From COMBO-56-21 sp041559015 (lineage in GTDB: Archaea; Thermoplasmatota; Thermoplasmata; UBA10834): a stretch of 64,000 nt of DNA. The DNA is taken from positions 8,338 to 72,337 of the forward strand of contig JBFFED010000003.1 of NCBI GenBank assembly GCA_041559015.1, in the 5' to 3' direction. Below the pieces are notes generated by a model, which did not search any database, was not told the DNA's origin, and was given only the letters and a program-made list of their open reading frames with translations. Positions within the stretch are counted from its first letter, which is position 1. Each line of letters opens with the position of its first letter. The position numbers and the translations under genes are program-made. This document shows positions 8,239-16,847 of this stretch, piece after piece.

Positions 8239-10077
8239 ATGAGGGTACTCCTCATACACGCGGATAGGTTCGAATACGAGATCAAGGACCCGACCAAGAT
8301 GGCGGAGCCACTTCCTGAGAAGTCCGAGAAGAGCCACTCCTTCAAGGAAGTGCTGGTCGCGTTCTCCACCATCGAGGACTCAGACGAGGACGTACAGGCG
8401 ATAGCGGAGATAGCGGCTGACGACTTCGCCGAGGTGTTCTCGAAGGTCAATGCGGAGAGGTTCGTCCTGTACCCTTACGCCCACCTGAGTCCCAACCTCG
8501 CGGGCCCGAAGCTAGCCGTCGAAGTGCTCAAGGCTACCGAGGCTGCAATCGCCGAGAAGGGCATCGAGGTGCACAGGTCTCCTTTCGGGTGGTACAAGGC
8601 GTTCGACATCAAGTGCAAGGGCCATCCGCTCTCCGAGCTGTCAAGGGAATTCACGGTCAAGAAGAAGGTCACCCGCGAGGAGGTCGTGGAGAGGATCGAG
8701 AGCGAGTTCTACATACTCACGCCTGATGGCAAGGAGCACCCCCTGAACATGGAGGATATCGACTCCGTCAAGGTCCTGGACGAACACCCGTCCCTCAAGA
8801 CGTTCATACTGTCCGAGGAGATAGGGCGCTCCAGAGGACAGGAACCGCCCTCGATCAAGGCGATGCAGAGGCTGGAACTCGTCGACTACGAGGAGGCGAG
8901 CGACAGGGGACACTTCAGGATGTTCCCTAAGGGCCATCTGATCTTCAAGCTCCTCGAGAAGTGGGCCGAGTGGATAGCGGTTGAGAAGATCGATGCCATC
9001 CAGATAGACACGCCGATCATGTACGACTGGTCGTACCCCGATATCAGGAGCCAGGGGATGTCATTCCACGAGAGGCACTACACTCTCAAGACTGAGGAGA
9101 ACAGGGAGTTCGTGCTCAGGTTCGCCGGCGACTTCGGACTGTTCAGGATGGTCAAGGGCGCGACGCTGAGCTACAGGAACCTCCCCCTGCGCATATACGA
9201 GTTCTCCAAGAGCTTCAGGCTGGAGCAGCGCGGGGAGCTGACAGGCCTCAAGAGACTCAGGGCGTTCCACATGCCAGATGTCCATTGCTTCACGAAGGAT
9301 ATTGACGAGGGCTGGAAGGAGTACATGCACCTGTACCGCAACTACTCCGACCTTGCGGACGCGACTGGCGTCGAGTACGCGGTCGCGTTCAGGATAGTGA
9401 AGGAGTTCTACGAGAAGTACAAGGAGAACATCGTGGAGCTGCTGAAGCACTCGAAGAAGCCCGCGCTGATCGAAGTCCTCTCGGGCATGAAGCACTACTG
9501 GGCCGTCAAGCACGAGTTCCAGGGGATAGACGCTGTCGGGGGAGCTGTCCAGCTCAGCACTGTGCAGCTGGACGTCGAGGACGCAGAGAGGTACGGCCTC
9601 GTCTACACGGACTCGGACGGGAAGAAGAAAGGATGCATCATCTGTCACTCATCCATCGGGTCGATAGAGAGATGGATCTATGTGCTCTTGGAGGAGGCGC
9701 TCAAACACGACAAGCCCGCCTTGCCTTTCTGGCTCTCACCGACCCAGATCAGACTCATACCGGTCGGCGCGGAGTTCGTGGCGGACTGCAGGAAGCTCGC
9801 AGGCCAGCTTGATGCGAGGGTGGACATAGACGACCTCGACGACAAGGTCGGCAAGAAGATCAGGAACGCGGAGATGGAATGGATCAACATGATCATAGTC
9901 GTCGGCGAGAAGGAGCGCTCCTCGGGGCAGTACCCCGTGCGCCTGCGCTCGGGCGAGCAGAAGACGATGACCCTCGACGGGCTCAAGGGGGAGATAGGGA
10001 GACTCTCAGCCGGTTATCCCGAGTCGAAGCTCCCTCTGCCGTTGCTCCTGTCCAAGCGTCCTGTGTTCAGGGGATGA
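8239..10077 (+). CDS. thrS: Threonyl-tRNA synthetase, archaeal type
   Basis: Charges tRNA-Thr. 612 residues. The N-terminal ~140 residues (MRVLLIHADRFEYEI, HRSPFGWYKAFDIKCKGHPL) are the archaeal editing domain, related to D-aminoacyl-tRNA deacylase, that removes mischarged serine. The class II core follows, with FRLEQRGELTGLKRLRAFHM as motif 2. The anticodon-binding domain begins near LPFWLSPTQIRLIPVGAEF (residue ~493). ATG at 8239 fits the upstream TATA box. It converges on queE with a 3-base gap. The editing-domain type is a good archaeal marker. Confidence 0.95.
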   Translation: MRVLLIHADRFEYEIKDPTKMAEPLPEKSEKSHSFKEVLVAFSTIEDSDEDVQAIAEIAADDFAEVFSKVNAERFVLYPYAHLSPNLAGPKLAVEVLKATEAAIAEKGIEVHRSPFGWYKAFDIKCKGHPLSELSREFTVKKKVTREEVVERIESEFYILTPDGKEHPLNMEDIDSVKVLDEHPSLKTFILSEEIGRSRGQEPPSIKAMQRLELVDYEEASDRGHFRMFPKGHLIFKLLEKWAEWIAVEKIDAIQIDTPIMYDWSYPDIRSQGMSFHERHYTLKTEENREFVLRFAGDFGLFRMVKGATLSYRNLPLRIYEFSKSFRLEQRGELTGLKRLRAFHMPDVHCFTKDIDEGWKEYMHLYRNYSDLADATGVEYAVAFRIVKEFYEKYKENIVELLKHSKKPALIEVLSGMKHYWAVKHEFQGIDAVGGAVQLSTVQLDVEDAERYGLVYTDSDGKKKGCIICHSSIGSIERWIYVLLEEALKHDKPALPFWLSPTQIRLIPVGAEFVADCRKLAGQLDARVDIDDLDDKVGKKIRNAEMEWINMIIVVGEKERSSGQYPVRLRSGEQKTMTLDGLKGEIGRLSAGYPESKLPLPLLLSKRPVFRG

Positions 10078-10080
10078 CGC

Positions 10081-10710
10081 TCACCGGTTGTCCTCGTCGC
10101 CCCAGATGAACTTGTGAAGTTGCGGCAGGACCCTCACATTCAGCCGGTCATTCAGGACCTTCTCCGCAAGATTCTTCAGGTCCTTCCCTCCGACGGGCGT
10201 GAAAATGATCTCGCACTTCGGCTCGTGCTTCACGACTACCTGCTTCGCGAACGCGTAGTCTGCATCGTCGGAGATTATCAATTTGAGCTGGTCGGTCGGC
10301 CCCAGGAGCTCGATGTTCTCGAAGATCATCTTACCGGATTCGCCAGACGAGGGGCACTTGATGTCCATGCTTATGGTCAGGTTCTCGACGCAGGGCATGT
10401 CGTCCAAAGGTATCGCCCCGTTCGTCTCAAGCACGACATGGTAGCCCTGGTCAAGGAGCCTCTCGAGGAGCCTGAGCGATTCCCTCTGAGCGAGCGGCTC
10501 CCCGCCTGTGAGACAGACATGCCTGCACTCCAGTCCAGCCACCTTGGCCAATATGGTCTCGAGGGACATCTCTTCGCCATGGTCGAACGCCTGGGGCGTG
10601 TCGCAGTATGCACACCTCAGAGGACACCCTGAGGTCCGGATGAACGCAGTCGGCGCCCCGATCGTAAGACCTTCCCCTTGAAGCGACTTGAAGATCGAGT
10701 AAATCTTCAT
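10081..10710 (-). CDS. queE: 7-carboxy-7-deazaguanine synthase (radical SAM)
   Basis: Converts carboxytetrahydropterin to 7-carboxy-7-deazaguanine, a precursor of preQ0; in archaea preQ0 feeds archaeosine in tRNA. 209 residues. The radical-SAM triad is visible as C29, C33 and C36 (TSGCPLRCAYCDTPQ), with QGEG upstream and the SAM-binding LTGGEPL. ATG at 10710 has AGGTGA just upstream and overlaps the queC stop by four bases. It is the last gene of queD-queC-queE. Confidence 0.93.
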   Translation of the reverse strand: MKIYSIFKSLQGEGLTIGAPTAFIRTSGCPLRCAYCDTPQAFDHGEEMSLETILAKVAGLECRHVCLTGGEPLAQRESLRLLERLLDQGYHVVLETNGAIPLDDMPCVENLTISMDIKCPSSGESGKMIFENIELLGPTDQLKLIISDDADYAFAKQVVVKHEPKCEIIFTPVGGKDLKNLAEKVLNDRLNVRVLPQLHKFIWGDEDNR

Positions 10711-11393
10711 GATCTCACCTCGTACTCGAGCGGGTCCTCAATGCCTGCCTTCGCGAAACCCTCCAGCCTGAGAACGCACGAGTCGCACCTTCCGCAAGCC
10801 TTGGCCCCGCCCCTGTAGCAGCTCCACGTGAGCTCGAGCGGCACCTTGAGCCTCACCGCCTCCTTGACAATCTCCGCTTTGGACATGAGCAGGATGGGGG
10901 CCTCGACCTTGACACCCCTTCCCTCCTTGCCAGCCCTCGTGCCCACATCTAGCACCTTCTGGAAGGCCTCCATGAACTCTGGCGCGCAGTCCGGGTATCC
11001 GCTGAAATCCACCGAGTTGGCGGCTATGAAGATCGACACCGCGCCTCTGCTCTCGGCGATGGACGCCCCGATGCTAAGGAAGACGATGTTCCTCGAGGGG
11101 ACATATGTGCTGGGAATATCATCTGACGCCCTGTCCCCCGTCCTCCCCTCCGGTATCTCCATCGATTGAGTCGTCAGGGAACTCCTCAGCAGCGGCCCAA
11201 TGTCCAGAGGCACGACGATGTGCTCCTCCACCTCGAAGTGTCTGGCTATCCTCCGGGCGCTGTTCAGCTCCCTCTTGTGCTTCTGTCCGTAGTCGAATGT
11301 GAGCGCCGCGACTGCACGGCCGCGCTCTTTGGCGATCGCGAGAACAGTGGACGAGTCCAACCCTCCGGAGAGAAGAACAACAGCCTCTGCCAT
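10707..11393 (-). CDS. queC: 7-cyano-7-deazaguanine (preQ0) synthase
   Basis: ATP-dependent conversion of 7-carboxy-7-deazaguanine to preQ0. The N-terminus carries the PP-loop SGGLDSS, and the C-terminus has the zinc cysteines in CYRGGAKACGRCDSC. About 228 residues from MAEAVVLLSGG at 11393. The frame is open to 11453, but the extension overlaps queD and has no similarity. It overlaps queE by ATGA and lies 16 bases after queD. Confidence 0.93.
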   Translation of the reverse strand: MAEAVVLLSGGLDSSTVLAIAKERGRAVAALTFDYGQKHKRELNSARRIARHFEVEEHIVVPLDIGPLLRSSLTTQSMEIPEGRTGDRASDDIPSTYVPSRNIVFLSIGASIAESRGAVSIFIAANSVDFSGYPDCAPEFMEAFQKVLDVGTRAGKEGRGVKVEAPILLMSKAEIVKEAVRLKVPLELTWSCYRGGAKACGRCDSCVLRLEGFAKAGIEDPLEYEVRS

Positions 11394-11409
11394 GCTACAA
11401 GACCCCCGC

Positions 11410-11877
11410 TCAGAGGTTCGCGGATGTCCAGGCGCCCTGCCCCCGCCCCTCATCCACGCCGATCTCGATCATCTTGACGTTCTTCGGAAACCTGACCTTC
11501 TCCATAAGGCGCTTCAGAACGAACTCCGCCAGCGTCTCAGCAGACGCGACCTCGATGTCCAGCAGGATGCAGTCTGAGATAGGCAGTCGCAGCTCCTTGT
11601 CCCCGACCCTGTAGATCACGTACTCATTGCCGATCTTCACTCCCGGGTCCAGTTTCGGTATGAGGACCCTGTGGTCCAGCTCGGCCGCGATGCCCCGGAG
11701 GAACTCCTTCACGCTGATGAAGTCCATGATGACGCCGTCGGGGCCGAGGTCGCCGACGATCTTGGCGTTGATTGCATAGTCGTGCCCGTGGAGCCTACCG
11801 CACTTCTTGTGCATCGGGATTATGTGCGTCGCGGAGAAGGTTATCTTGGACAGCCAACCGTTTATCTCCAATCTCAT
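11410..11877 (-). CDS. queD: 6-carboxytetrahydropterin synthase (QueD/PTPS family)
   Basis: Makes 6-carboxy-5,6,7,8-tetrahydropterin from dihydroneopterin triphosphate. 155 residues. Zinc ligands H18, H30 and H32 and catalytic C26 are visible in FSATHIIPMHKKCGRLHGHDY. Motif E(V)ASAETLAEFVLKRL follows. First gene of the queD-queC-queE run, which together supports preQ0 synthesis. Archaeal PTPS-family proteins can differ in specificity, but the neighbours settle the pathway. Confidence 0.9.
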   Translation of the reverse strand: MRLEINGWLSKITFSATHIIPMHKKCGRLHGHDYAINAKIVGDLGPDGVIMDFISVKEFLRGIAAELDHRVLIPKLDPGVKIGNEYVIYRVGDKELRLPISDCILLDIEVASAETLAEFVLKRLMEKVRFPKNVKMIEIGVDEGRGQGAWTSANL

Positions 11878-11911
11878 GCACGAAGGGATAGTCCAGGGCA
11901 GTATTTGAACT

Positions 11912-12706
11912 TCAGGCCCGCGTGTGCGTGCCGAAGGCGTGCTCTGCCAGGGCCGCGGCGAGCATGACGGGTTCAGAGAAGTCCTCCTTCACCCTCGAGG
12001 TGTCCACGAATACGCTGTCGAGGTTCACCACAGGGGCGCCGAGTGCCTTCGCGCCCCCCACGAAGTGCAGCGTCCTGAACATCAGGTTGCCCGAGACGCC
12101 GTCGGGGGCAAGGACGAGGTCGCTCTGCCTCACGGCGTCCTCAACAAGAATGGTGAAATGCCGCGCCTCATGACCCTTGCTCTTCAGAGAAGCCGCGATC
12201 GCGTCCCCGTCACCAAGGCTCCTCCTGATCTCATCTCCCCGGGAAAGATCCTCTAATCTGCCCTTGGACAGCACACCCACCCTCAGCTTCCAGCCGACCC
12301 GGGCGAAGTATCTGAGGATGTTCTCGGCGATGCGCAGCCTCGAGGCGGCGTCCATACCCTCGTCTATGCCCACCGGAGCCAATATGAAAGGCGTCTCGGA
12401 GCCCATTATGGCCGCGCGCATGACCTCCCCGATCCCGAACGACCTCTTGATCTCTGAGACCACGGCGGAAGAGCCCAGGGTGCCTCTGACCGCGGCATCC
12501 AGCTCCCCTGACTTGAGGGACCCCATGAGAGCGCCCGCGTCACCGAATCCCTCTACCCGCACCGAGCACTTCGTCGACCTGAGCCTGCTGAGCGTCTTCT
12601 CGAGAGAGTCCCCAGAAAGTCCAATGCCGACACGCGAGTGAGACCTGCAACCCCGCTCCAGGAGAGCTCCGAGGTCGATCAATCCGAAGGCCTCCTCAGA
12701 CCTCAT
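11912..12706 (-). CDS. mtxX: MtxX-like protein (methanogen marker protein 4 family)
   Basis: 264 residues with a phosphotransacetylase-like fold signature: RGTLGSSAVVSEIKRSFG, FILAPVGIDEGMD and LAPDGVSGNLMFRTLHFVGG. These resemble the MtxX/methanogen marker 4 family as I remember it; its biochemical role is unknown. ATG at 12706 overlaps the end of dph2 by 11 bases, so the two are probably co-transcribed. Nothing else in the window encodes methanogenesis enzymes. The family assignment is from memory of conserved motifs and should be tested. Confidence 0.62.
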   Translation of the reverse strand: MRSEEAFGLIDLGALLERGCRSHSRVGIGLSGDSLEKTLSRLRSTKCSVRVEGFGDAGALMGSLKSGELDAAVRGTLGSSAVVSEIKRSFGIGEVMRAAIMGSETPFILAPVGIDEGMDAASRLRIAENILRYFARVGWKLRVGVLSKGRLEDLSRGDEIRRSLGDGDAIAASLKSKGHEARHFTILVEDAVRQSDLVLAPDGVSGNLMFRTLHFVGGAKALGAPVVNLDSVFVDTSRVKEDFSEPVMLAAALAEHAFGTHTRA

Positions 12707-13691
12707 CTTCGGTCATCTGGTCGAAGGTGTAGTTCTCCCACTTCCGCACGCCGAGGACTATCTCGAGCTCCTGGGGCGTGAGGAGCGGCTTGTCGTACAT
12801 GGCCACATCGTCGATGGCTATCCTTGGGCAGGCGGTCGAGACGTACGCGTCGAACGAGAGCGAGCGGAGCTTGTCCGGGTCGAATTTGTCCATCAGTATC
12901 AGCGCCGCGTCCTTCCGCTTCCACCTGAGGAGCTTCCTGAGCTCCTTCGCCCTCCGCATACGCCTCTGCCCGATCTTCTCGCCTATGATGATTCCGAACA
13001 CGCGGGCGTTCTCCGCCCGCTCGATGACGGCATGGCGCTGTCTGAGCATCTTGTCCTTGATCTGGTCTATCTCTCTGGGCTCCTCGAGGTTGGGGTCAAG
13101 CACGACTATCTTCTTGCCCGTCGCGAGGTGGACTCCCAGGGCGTGGAACGACCCGCTGCCTATCAGGAGGTAGCTGTTTACATCCTTCGCGAGCGCTGTC
13201 GCCGCTGTGTAGTTGCATCCCAGGATCTCGCCGGCATGGGATATCCTGCTGTCCCCCTCGGATATCTTCGTCTTGATGCCCATGCTCTCGAGGCCCTCAA
13301 TCACCTCATCCAGCTCCAGGAGGTGTTGGGAGGTCGCGAGCACGCCCACGGGCTCCTGAAGGAGGCCGACGGACTTCTTGAGCTGATCCGTCACAGGGAT
13401 CTTCGAACGCGCCGGGACGAACACGACAGGCTTCCCGAACTTGACCGATGGTATGGGTGAGTGGCCCACGTTCACGATGGCGTCGACCATCTCGAAGAGC
13501 GAGCTGGGTATGTCACAGGCCCCGAAGCACGGTTCCGCGACCACGAGCACCTCGGCGCCCGACTGCTTCTCAAGGTCTTCAGCGAATTGATATGCCCTCT
13601 TCTTGAGGCCCTCTGGAACCTGCAGCGCGACCACCCTGGCCTTCAGCCTCTTCAGCTCGGATATCGCGCTGGTGAGGTCTACGTCGTACAT
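12696..13691 (-). CDS. dph2: Diphthamide synthesis radical-type enzyme Dph2
   Basis: Transfers the 3-amino-3-carboxypropyl group of SAM to a histidine of translation factor aEF2, the first step of diphthamide synthesis. The three cluster cysteines appear in EPCFGACDIP, ILGCNYTAA and STACPRIAIDD, one per repeat domain as expected. About 331 residues from ATG at 13691 (MYDVDLTSAI); the frame is open to 13784, but the extra 31 residues look non-conserved. Archaeal and eukaryotic only, so this is a lineage marker. The 3' end overlaps mtxX. Confidence 0.92.
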   Translation of the reverse strand: MYDVDLTSAISELKRLKARVVALQVPEGLKKRAYQFAEDLEKQSGAEVLVVAEPCFGACDIPSSLFEMVDAIVNVGHSPIPSVKFGKPVVFVPARSKIPVTDQLKKSVGLLQEPVGVLATSQHLLELDEVIEGLESMGIKTKISEGDSRISHAGEILGCNYTAATALAKDVNSYLLIGSGSFHALGVHLATGKKIVVLDPNLEEPREIDQIKDKMLRQRHAVIERAENARVFGIIIGEKIGQRRMRRAKELRKLLRWKRKDAALILMDKFDPDKLRSLSFDAYVSTACPRIAIDDVAMYDKPLLTPQELEIVLGVRKWENYTFDQMTEDEV

Positions 13692-13792
13692 GAGATGACG
13701 GCCTTGCCCGTCAGCGCCGGCAGGACGTTCTCCGGCCGTTGCCAGCCTGACAGCTGGAGTAAAGGGTACGATGCTAAAATACATTGCGAGGA

Positions 13793-14308
13793 TTACGCGG
13801 CCCCTGGGGTGCCGCGCTCAAGCACGATGTAGCAGGGCGACGATATCTTTATCGCAGCCCTCTTGAGCGCGAGCTTCGCCGTGTTGAAGTTCGCCTGGGT
13901 GGTCTCGAGGGTCATTATGTCCTGGTCCCTCTTCACCCTGGCAGCAGTGCCTATCGGCTTGCCGAAAGCATGCCTCATGCCGTCGGAGATACGGTCAGCG
14001 CCCGCGCCCGTCGCAATCTTGTTCTCCCTGAGCACGTTGTGCGGGAAGACCCTGATCTTGAGGTGGTAGCCGGACTGGGGCACTTTCTTCGCCAGGAACC
14101 TGTTGGCCGATATACGAGCGGCCTCGAGGGATATGTGCCTTATCTGGCACTGCTCGACCACCTTGAGCGTCATCCGGACAGGGTAGTCCCCCTTGGTGCC
14201 ATGCTCGAACTGCGTTATCCTGTTAGCCGGGACGCCTCCCATGTACTCCCTTCGGCAGTATGACTGCCCCCTGATCTCCCTGTACATGCTTCCTGGCTTC
14301 CTGGACAT
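13793..14308 (-). CDS. rpl10e: Large ribosomal subunit protein uL16 (L10e)
   Basis: Ribosomal protein of the large subunit near the A and P sites. ~171 residues. MSRKPGSMYREIRGQSYCRRE at the start, the basic core HISLEAARISANRFLAKK, and the loop GAGADRISDGMRHAFGKPIG are characteristic of archaeal/eukaryotic L10e. I chose ATG at 14308 because GGTGA lies six bases upstream; ATG 14314 and GTG 14317 are in frame. A TATA box stands at 14361-14370. It ends in the promoter region of dph2. Confidence 0.95.
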   Translation of the reverse strand: MSRKPGSMYREIRGQSYCRREYMGGVPANRITQFEHGTKGDYPVRMTLKVVEQCQIRHISLEAARISANRFLAKKVPQSGYHLKIRVFPHNVLRENKIATGAGADRISDGMRHAFGKPIGTAARVKRDQDIMTLETTQANFNTAKLALKRAAIKISSPCYIVLERGTPGAA

Positions 14309-14360
14309 GGTCATCACCGGATGCGTTTTCTATCTCAGGTTTGCGGAGATAATGGTCGTC

Positions 14361-14370
14361 GTATTTAAAG
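14361..14370 (-). promoter_or_regulatory. TATA box of rpl10e
   Basis: CTTTAAATAC on the minus strand, ~53-62 bases ahead of the chosen ATG, leaving room for a short leader with the GGTGA site. Confidence 0.55.
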
Positions 14371-14410
14371 CTCACTGAGCAGCGATAGCTCGCCGCTGGA
14401 GGTGAGGGTC

Positions 14411-14420
14411 GCTTATATAT
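14411..14420 (+). promoter_or_regulatory. TATA box of the small membrane protein gene
   Basis: GCTTATATAT, 32-41 bases before ATG 14452. Its position rules out the longer open frame starting at 14419, which begins within the box. Confidence 0.6.
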
Positions 14421-14451
14421 GTTGACCGTATTCCTCGCCCGGAATGGCACC

Positions 14452-14664
14452 ATGACGGAATTTGAGTCCATAGGAGTATCGACATCAATGGTCATAACCG
14501 GCTCGACCGTGGCGATTGTGGGAATGATACTGCTGATCACAGCCACCTTCGCGTTCATAATGATGATAGCATTCGGCGTTGCGGTCGCAGCCCTTGGCCT
14601 GCTCATCTCGCGAAGGGCAGGCACCAGAGCCCATAGCGAGCTCGAGACCGCCAAGGACAGCTAA
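14452..14664 (+). CDS. Small two-helix membrane protein, unknown function
   Basis: 70 residues. After a short polar start (MTEFESIGVS) come two hydrophobic stretches, roughly residues 12-31 and 33-53 (ITGSTVAIVGMILLITATF and MMIAFGVAVAALGLLI), then a basic/polar tail SRRAGTRAHSELETAKDS. This suggests an inner-membrane hairpin with a cytosolic tail. No family recognised. The real start is set by the TATA box at 14411-14420. The gene stands alone between L10e and rnp4. Confidence 0.6.
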   Translation: MTEFESIGVSTSMVITGSTVAIVGMILLITATFAFIMMIAFGVAVAALGLLISRRAGTRAHSELETAKDS

Positions 14665-14789
14665 TCGGTCGCAGTCCTCTGCAGGCCATGACGACGATGC
14701 AAGCGCACCAGAAGCACCAGACAAGATTGCCGGTCTTGTCCCTGCTCTGAGCCCTGAACCATTCGCGCGCTCGACAGGAACCTGAGAAC

Positions 14790-14800
14790 GTGTATAATAG
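14790..14800 (+). promoter_or_regulatory. TATA box of rnp4-yhbY
   Basis: GTGTATAATAG, 23-33 bases before ATG 14823; suggests a leaderless transcript covering rnp4 and the CRM-domain gene. Confidence 0.55.
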
Positions 14801-14822
14801 GGTAATGAGATAGGCGGTCTTG

Positions 14823-15137
14823 ATGGGCAGAAGGCATGTGGGCAAGCGCGATGCCAAGGATATAGCCAAGGAGCGCATCGATAGACTGTTCGAGCTGGCG
14901 GGGCAGGAAGCGCGCTCTGGGGATTTCGGGAGGGCGCGGAGGTACGTGTCGCTCGCCCTCAGGATGGGTGAGAGGCACAAGGTCCGGGCGGGCCACAAGA
15001 GGACCTACTGCCCGGAGTGCATGGTCTTCTTCGTGCCCCCGAAGAACGTAAGGGTCAGGACCGGCAGGGGCTGGGTCTCGATGACCTGCCTTGAGTGCGG
15101 GCATATATCCAGATATCCGATGTTGGCGGGAAGGTGA
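14823..15137 (+). CDS. rnp4: Ribonuclease P protein component 4 (Rpr2/Rpp21)
   Basis: Protein subunit of archaeal RNase P, which removes 5' leaders from pre-tRNA. 104 residues: helical N-terminus (KRDAKDIAKERIDRLFELAG), basic RNA-contact region, then a zinc ribbon with C63, C66, C89 and C92 (YCPEC and TCLECGH). Length and order match Rpp21 homologues. Five bases separate it from the CRM-domain gene behind it, a gene pair related to RNA processing. Confidence 0.9.
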   Translation: MGRRHVGKRDAKDIAKERIDRLFELAGQEARSGDFGRARRYVSLALRMGERHKVRAGHKRTYCPECMVFFVPPKNVRVRTGRGWVSMTCLECGHISRYPMLAGR

Positions 15138-15141
15138 GACG

Positions 15142-15399
15142 GTGGACAAGAGGAGGATCCGGGAGCTGAGAGGCAAGGCGCAGTCCCTCTCCCCCACGGT
15201 CCATGTCGGCAGAGAGGGCATCACCCATTCCGTGGGCGAGGAGCTGAGGAAGCAGCTTGAGAAGAACAAGCTGGTCAAGGTCCGCCTCCTGCAGTCGTTC
15301 GAGGGGGACAGAGAGGACGCGGGGCGGAGGCTTGCGGACGCATCAGGATCCGTCCTGGTCGAGGTCAGGGGAAGAACCGTGGTCCTGGCAAGGGAATAA
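15142..15399 (+). CDS. YhbY/CRS1-like (CRM domain) RNA-binding protein
   Basis: Single CRM domain, 85 residues, likely involved in ribosome or RNA maturation. The core reads KAQSLSPTVHVGREGITHSV, followed by KNKLVKVRLLQ and VEVRGRTVVLARE, the usual YhbY arrangement in which the conserved GxxG loop is here VGREG. The start is GTG at 15142, five bases after AGGTGAG; an open frame to 15091 overlaps rnp4 and is not conserved. Downstream of rnp4 in the same short transcript. Confidence 0.85.
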   Translation: MDKRRIRELRGKAQSLSPTVHVGREGITHSVGEELRKQLEKNKLVKVRLLQSFEGDREDAGRRLADASGSVLVEVRGRTVVLARE

Positions 15400-15424
15400 G
15401 GTAACGAGCTGGCCCTGACCAGTC

Positions 15425-15435
15425 TTTATATATGG
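15425..15435 (+). promoter_or_regulatory. TATA box of serS
   Basis: TTTATATATGG, ~39-49 bases ahead of the serS GTG start at 15474. Confidence 0.55.
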
Positions 15436-15473
15436 TCTAAGCGATTGATGGAAAAATGTGAGCGTGGTCTGGA

Positions 15474-16736
15474 GTGTTGGACGCGAAGTTCATAAGGGAG
15501 AACGAAGGGGTCGTGCGGCAGTCGTTCGAGAACAGGCACCAAGACCCCACGGTCCTCGAGACGTTCCTCGAACTCGACCGGAAGTGGCGCACGCTCACGG
15601 AGGAGGGCAACGCCCTCAGACAGAAGAGGAACGAGGTTTCCGAAGAGATACCCAAGCTCCCCAAGGAGGAGAAGCAGGCCAAGATCGCGGAGATGAAAGT
15701 CATCGCGGAGCGCATCAAGGTCATAGACGGTTCCCTCAAGGGCATCGAGTCCGAGAGGGACGAGTGCCTCCTGAACATCCCGAACATCCCGGACCCGAGC
15801 GTGCCGATAGGCGACGCGGACGAGGGGGACGCCTTCCCGAGGCAGTGGGGACAGCAGAGGAAGTTCGACTTCAAGCCGCTGACGCACTGGGAACTCGGCG
15901 AGAAGCTGGACATAATCGACTTCGAGAGGGGCATCAAGGTCACAGGCGCGGGATTCTACGTCCTCAAAGGTGACGGCGCGAGGCTGGAGAGGGCCATGAT
16001 CAACTACATGCTCGACCTTCACTACGCACAAGGATACAAGGAGATATTCCCGCCCGCGATCATAAACAGGAAGAGCTGCGTGGGCACCGCCGCGCTACCG
16101 AAGATGAAGGACGACATGTACTGGTGCGAGAGGGACGACCTATGGCTCAACCCCACCGCCGAGGTGCCTGTCACCAACCTGTTCGCGGACGAGATACTCG
16201 ATGCCCGTCATCTCCCGATCAACCTCACTGCGTATTTGCCTTCGTTCAGGCGCGAGGCGGGGAAACACATGGAGACGAAGGGCATCGCGAGGGTTCATCA
16301 GTTCAACAAGGTCGAACTCGTCAAGTTCGTGTTGCCGGAGACTTCGCTCGAGGAGCTCGAGACACTGCTCGGGGACGCGGAGGCGGTCGTCAAGGGGCTG
16401 GAGTTGCCCTACAGGATAAGGCTCCTCTGCACAGGCAGCACGGGGTTCCACTCTTCCAAGACCTATGACATCGAGGCGTACGCCCCGGGCATGGACCAAT
16501 GGCTCGAGGTGTCCTCGTGCAGCAACTTCAAGGAGTTTCAGGCTCGGAGGGCCATGATCAAGTTCAGGCGCGAGCCGCACCTCAAGAGCGAGTTCGTGCA
16601 CACTCTGAACGGCTCGGGGATCGCGCTGCCGCGCACGATGGTCTCCGTCCTGGAGAACTACCAGAACAAGGACGGCACGGTCACCGTGCCCGATGTGCTA
16701 CGGCCCTACATGAAAGGCGCGGAGCTCATCCAGTAG
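15474..16736 (+). CDS. serS: Seryl-tRNA synthetase, common (type I) form
   Basis: Charges tRNA-Ser and tRNA-Sec-type acceptors with serine. 420 residues. An N-terminal antiparallel coiled-coil arm (residues ~30-105) grips the tRNA long arm. The class II core has NPTAEVPVTNLFADEIL, motif 2 FRREAGKH and motif 3 GSGIALPRTMVSVLENYQ. This is the common enzyme, not the rare SerRS of some methanogens. GTG at 15474 is the first codon; TTG at 15477 is adjacent and equally plausible. Single gene with its own promoter. Confidence 0.94.
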   Translation: MLDAKFIRENEGVVRQSFENRHQDPTVLETFLELDRKWRTLTEEGNALRQKRNEVSEEIPKLPKEEKQAKIAEMKVIAERIKVIDGSLKGIESERDECLLNIPNIPDPSVPIGDADEGDAFPRQWGQQRKFDFKPLTHWELGEKLDIIDFERGIKVTGAGFYVLKGDGARLERAMINYMLDLHYAQGYKEIFPPAIINRKSCVGTAALPKMKDDMYWCERDDLWLNPTAEVPVTNLFADEILDARHLPINLTAYLPSFRREAGKHMETKGIARVHQFNKVELVKFVLPETSLEELETLLGDAEAVVKGLELPYRIRLLCTGSTGFHSSKTYDIEAYAPGMDQWLEVSSCSNFKEFQARRAMIKFRREPHLKSEFVHTLNGSGIALPRTMVSVLENYQNKDGTVTVPDVLRPYMKGAELIQ

Positions 16737-16753
16737 ACCTTTCTTCTGCTTGA

Positions 16754-16776
16754 TGATTTCTCATATTTGAGAATCA
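16754..16776. terminator. Hairpin after serS
   Basis: Inverted repeat TGATTTCTCA / TGAGAATCA with a 4-base loop (one bulge), 18 bases after the serS stop, within a T-rich stretch. Possible terminator; there is no long T-run after it. Confidence 0.35.
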
Positions 16777-16798
16777 GGTCTGATTGCCGCTTCTGTCC

Positions 16799-16808
16799 AC
16801 TATATAAC
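16799..16808 (+). promoter_or_regulatory. TATA box of small gene
   Basis: ACTATATAAC, 40-49 bases before ATG 16848. It supports the small ORF that follows as a real gene. Confidence 0.5.
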
Positions 16809-16847
16809 CCTCGGGGCCGAATATTGTGGACAGAGTAGGTCCTATAC

